This document shows positions 63,392 through 64,000 of a DNA stretch of 64,000 nt, in pieces. Origin of the DNA: Paractinoplanes bogorensis. GTDB taxonomy: Bacteria > Actinomycetota > Actinomycetes > Mycobacteriales > Micromonosporaceae. Every line of letters starts with the position of its first letter. The stretch's first letter is position 1. The stretch lies in the NCBI RefSeq assembly GCF_018829635.1, contig NZ_JAHKKG010000003.1, positions 372,001 to 436,000 of the forward strand. The letters are read 5' to 3'. Under the pieces are notes generated by a model. That model did no database searches, was not told the DNA's origin, and worked only from the letters and a program-made list of their open reading frames with translations. The position numbers were made by a program, and so were the translations under genes.

Positions 63392-64000
63392 GTGGTCTTC
63401 AGCCTGGCGAGCATCAACCTGCACTGCGGTCTCGATCACCGAGGCCGCCCCTTCGCGGTCAAGGACGCGATCGCGGCCCTCGACACCGATGTCGTTCTGG
63501 TGCAGGAAAACTGGTCCCGCACCGGCGCCGACAGCCTGGCCGCGCAGGCTGCGGCTGATTGCGGCTACACCGCGTACGGGGAAATCGCCCTGACCGACGA
63601 GGTCCGTCTCGCCGATCTGGAGATCTCCCGGGGTGCGGTGCCGGACGAGACCGGCACCTGGGGGCTGGCCCTGATGAGCCGCCTCCCCGCCTCGTTCCCG
63701 GCGGCCGTCGCGATCGGGTCCGCGCCGCGTGACGTGGTGGGGGAGCGCGCCGCCCAGGTGGCCCACATCGAAGGTGTGCGCCTGGTCAACGTCCACCTGA
63801 CCCACCGCGTCCTGCACGGCCCCCGGCAACTGCGACGACTCGTGTCCGGCCTGAGAAGCGATGACCGACCGACCGTGGTGGCGGGCGACTTCAACATGTT
63901 CCGGCCCACGATCGCGTTCGGACACCCCTATCGGCCGGTCGTACGCGGTCGCACCTTCCCGGCGCAGCGCCCGCTCCTGCAGCTCGACCATGTGCTGGCC
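63392..64000 (+). CDS. Endonuclease/exonuclease/phosphatase-family protein, 5' part
   Basis: Open from GTG 63392 to the end of the window: 203 codons with no stop, and no ATG near the start. Family motifs appear in the right order: a first strand ASINLHCG, the metal-binding Glu in VVLVQENW, GLALMSRLP, VNVHLTH, GDFNM (residues about 167-171), and near the cut end LDHVL, which fits the catalytic Asp-His. Members are Mg-dependent phosphodiesterases acting on nucleic acids, phosphoinositides or sphingomyelin. The exact substrate cannot be told here. It is divergent from the carboxylase/reductase and probably unrelated to polyketide assembly, so it may mark the cluster boundary. The start is uncertain because no good RBS is visible, and the 3' end lies outside the window. 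Confidence 0.8.
   Translation, partial: MVFSLASINLHCGLDHRGRPFAVKDAIAALDTDVVLVQENWSRTGADSLAAQAAADCGYTAYGEIALTDEVRLADLEISRGAVPDETGTWGLALMSRLPASFPAAVAIGSAPRDVVGERAAQVAHIEGVRLVNVHLTHRVLHGPRQLRRLVSGLRSDDRPTVVAGDFNMFRPTIAFGHPYRPVVRGRTFPAQRPLLQLDHVLA

Overview
The window is high-GC actinomycete DNA taken from the inside of a very large modular type I polyketide synthase (PKS) locus. GC-rich codon usage, GTG starts and the PKS architecture all point to Actinomycetota. A Micromonosporaceae/Actinoplanes-like host is possible, but the sequence alone does not prove it.

Layout. Positions 1-3986 hold the 3' end of a PKS gene: the last module, KS(partial)-AT-KR-ACP plus a C-terminal docking tail. Positions 3983-31237 hold a complete six-module PKS of 9084 aa. 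Positions 31260-60914 hold a second complete six-module PKS of 9884 aa. Positions 60914-61966 hold a PLP-dependent sugar aminotransferase whose ATG overlaps the PKS stop codon. All four genes lie on the + strand with overlaps or gaps of at most 22 nt and look like one operon. A strong hairpin (61989-62022) separates this run from a convergent crotonyl-CoA carboxylase/reductase gene (62032-63357, - strand). Across a 34-bp divergent gap, an endonuclease/exonuclease/phosphatase-family gene (63392 onward, + strand) runs off the end. No stretch longer than 300 bases lacks a gene. No enoylreductase, thioesterase or loading module is present, so the start and end of the assembly line lie outside the window.

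How the genes work together. Docking tails and KS subtypes both support the order gene 1 -> gene 2 -> gene 3 -> a PKS outside the window. Gene 2 reads: three malonyl DH-KR modules (triene), a methylmalonyl module with a destroyed KR (ketone), a malonyl KR module (hydroxyl), and a GHSQG-type AT plus A-type KR module (alkyl branch, hydroxyl). Gene 3 is six malonyl DH-KR modules in a row (hexaene). The predicted segment is CH(OH)-CH2-(CH=CH)3-C(=O)-CH(CH3)-CH(OH)-CH2-CH(OH)-CH(R)-(CH=CH)6-C(=O)-, where R is methyl or possibly larger. The aminotransferase suggests an aminosugar, perhaps of the mycosamine/perosamine type as in polyene macrolides. The carboxylase/reductase could supply an alkylmalonyl-CoA extender. 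I do not recognise a known compound with this exact segment.

The most informative features are a near-perfect link between KS subtype and what the upstream module makes, a two-module block shared by genes 2 and 3, a set of degenerate catalytic motifs that decide the product, and in-frame minisatellites in the linkers.
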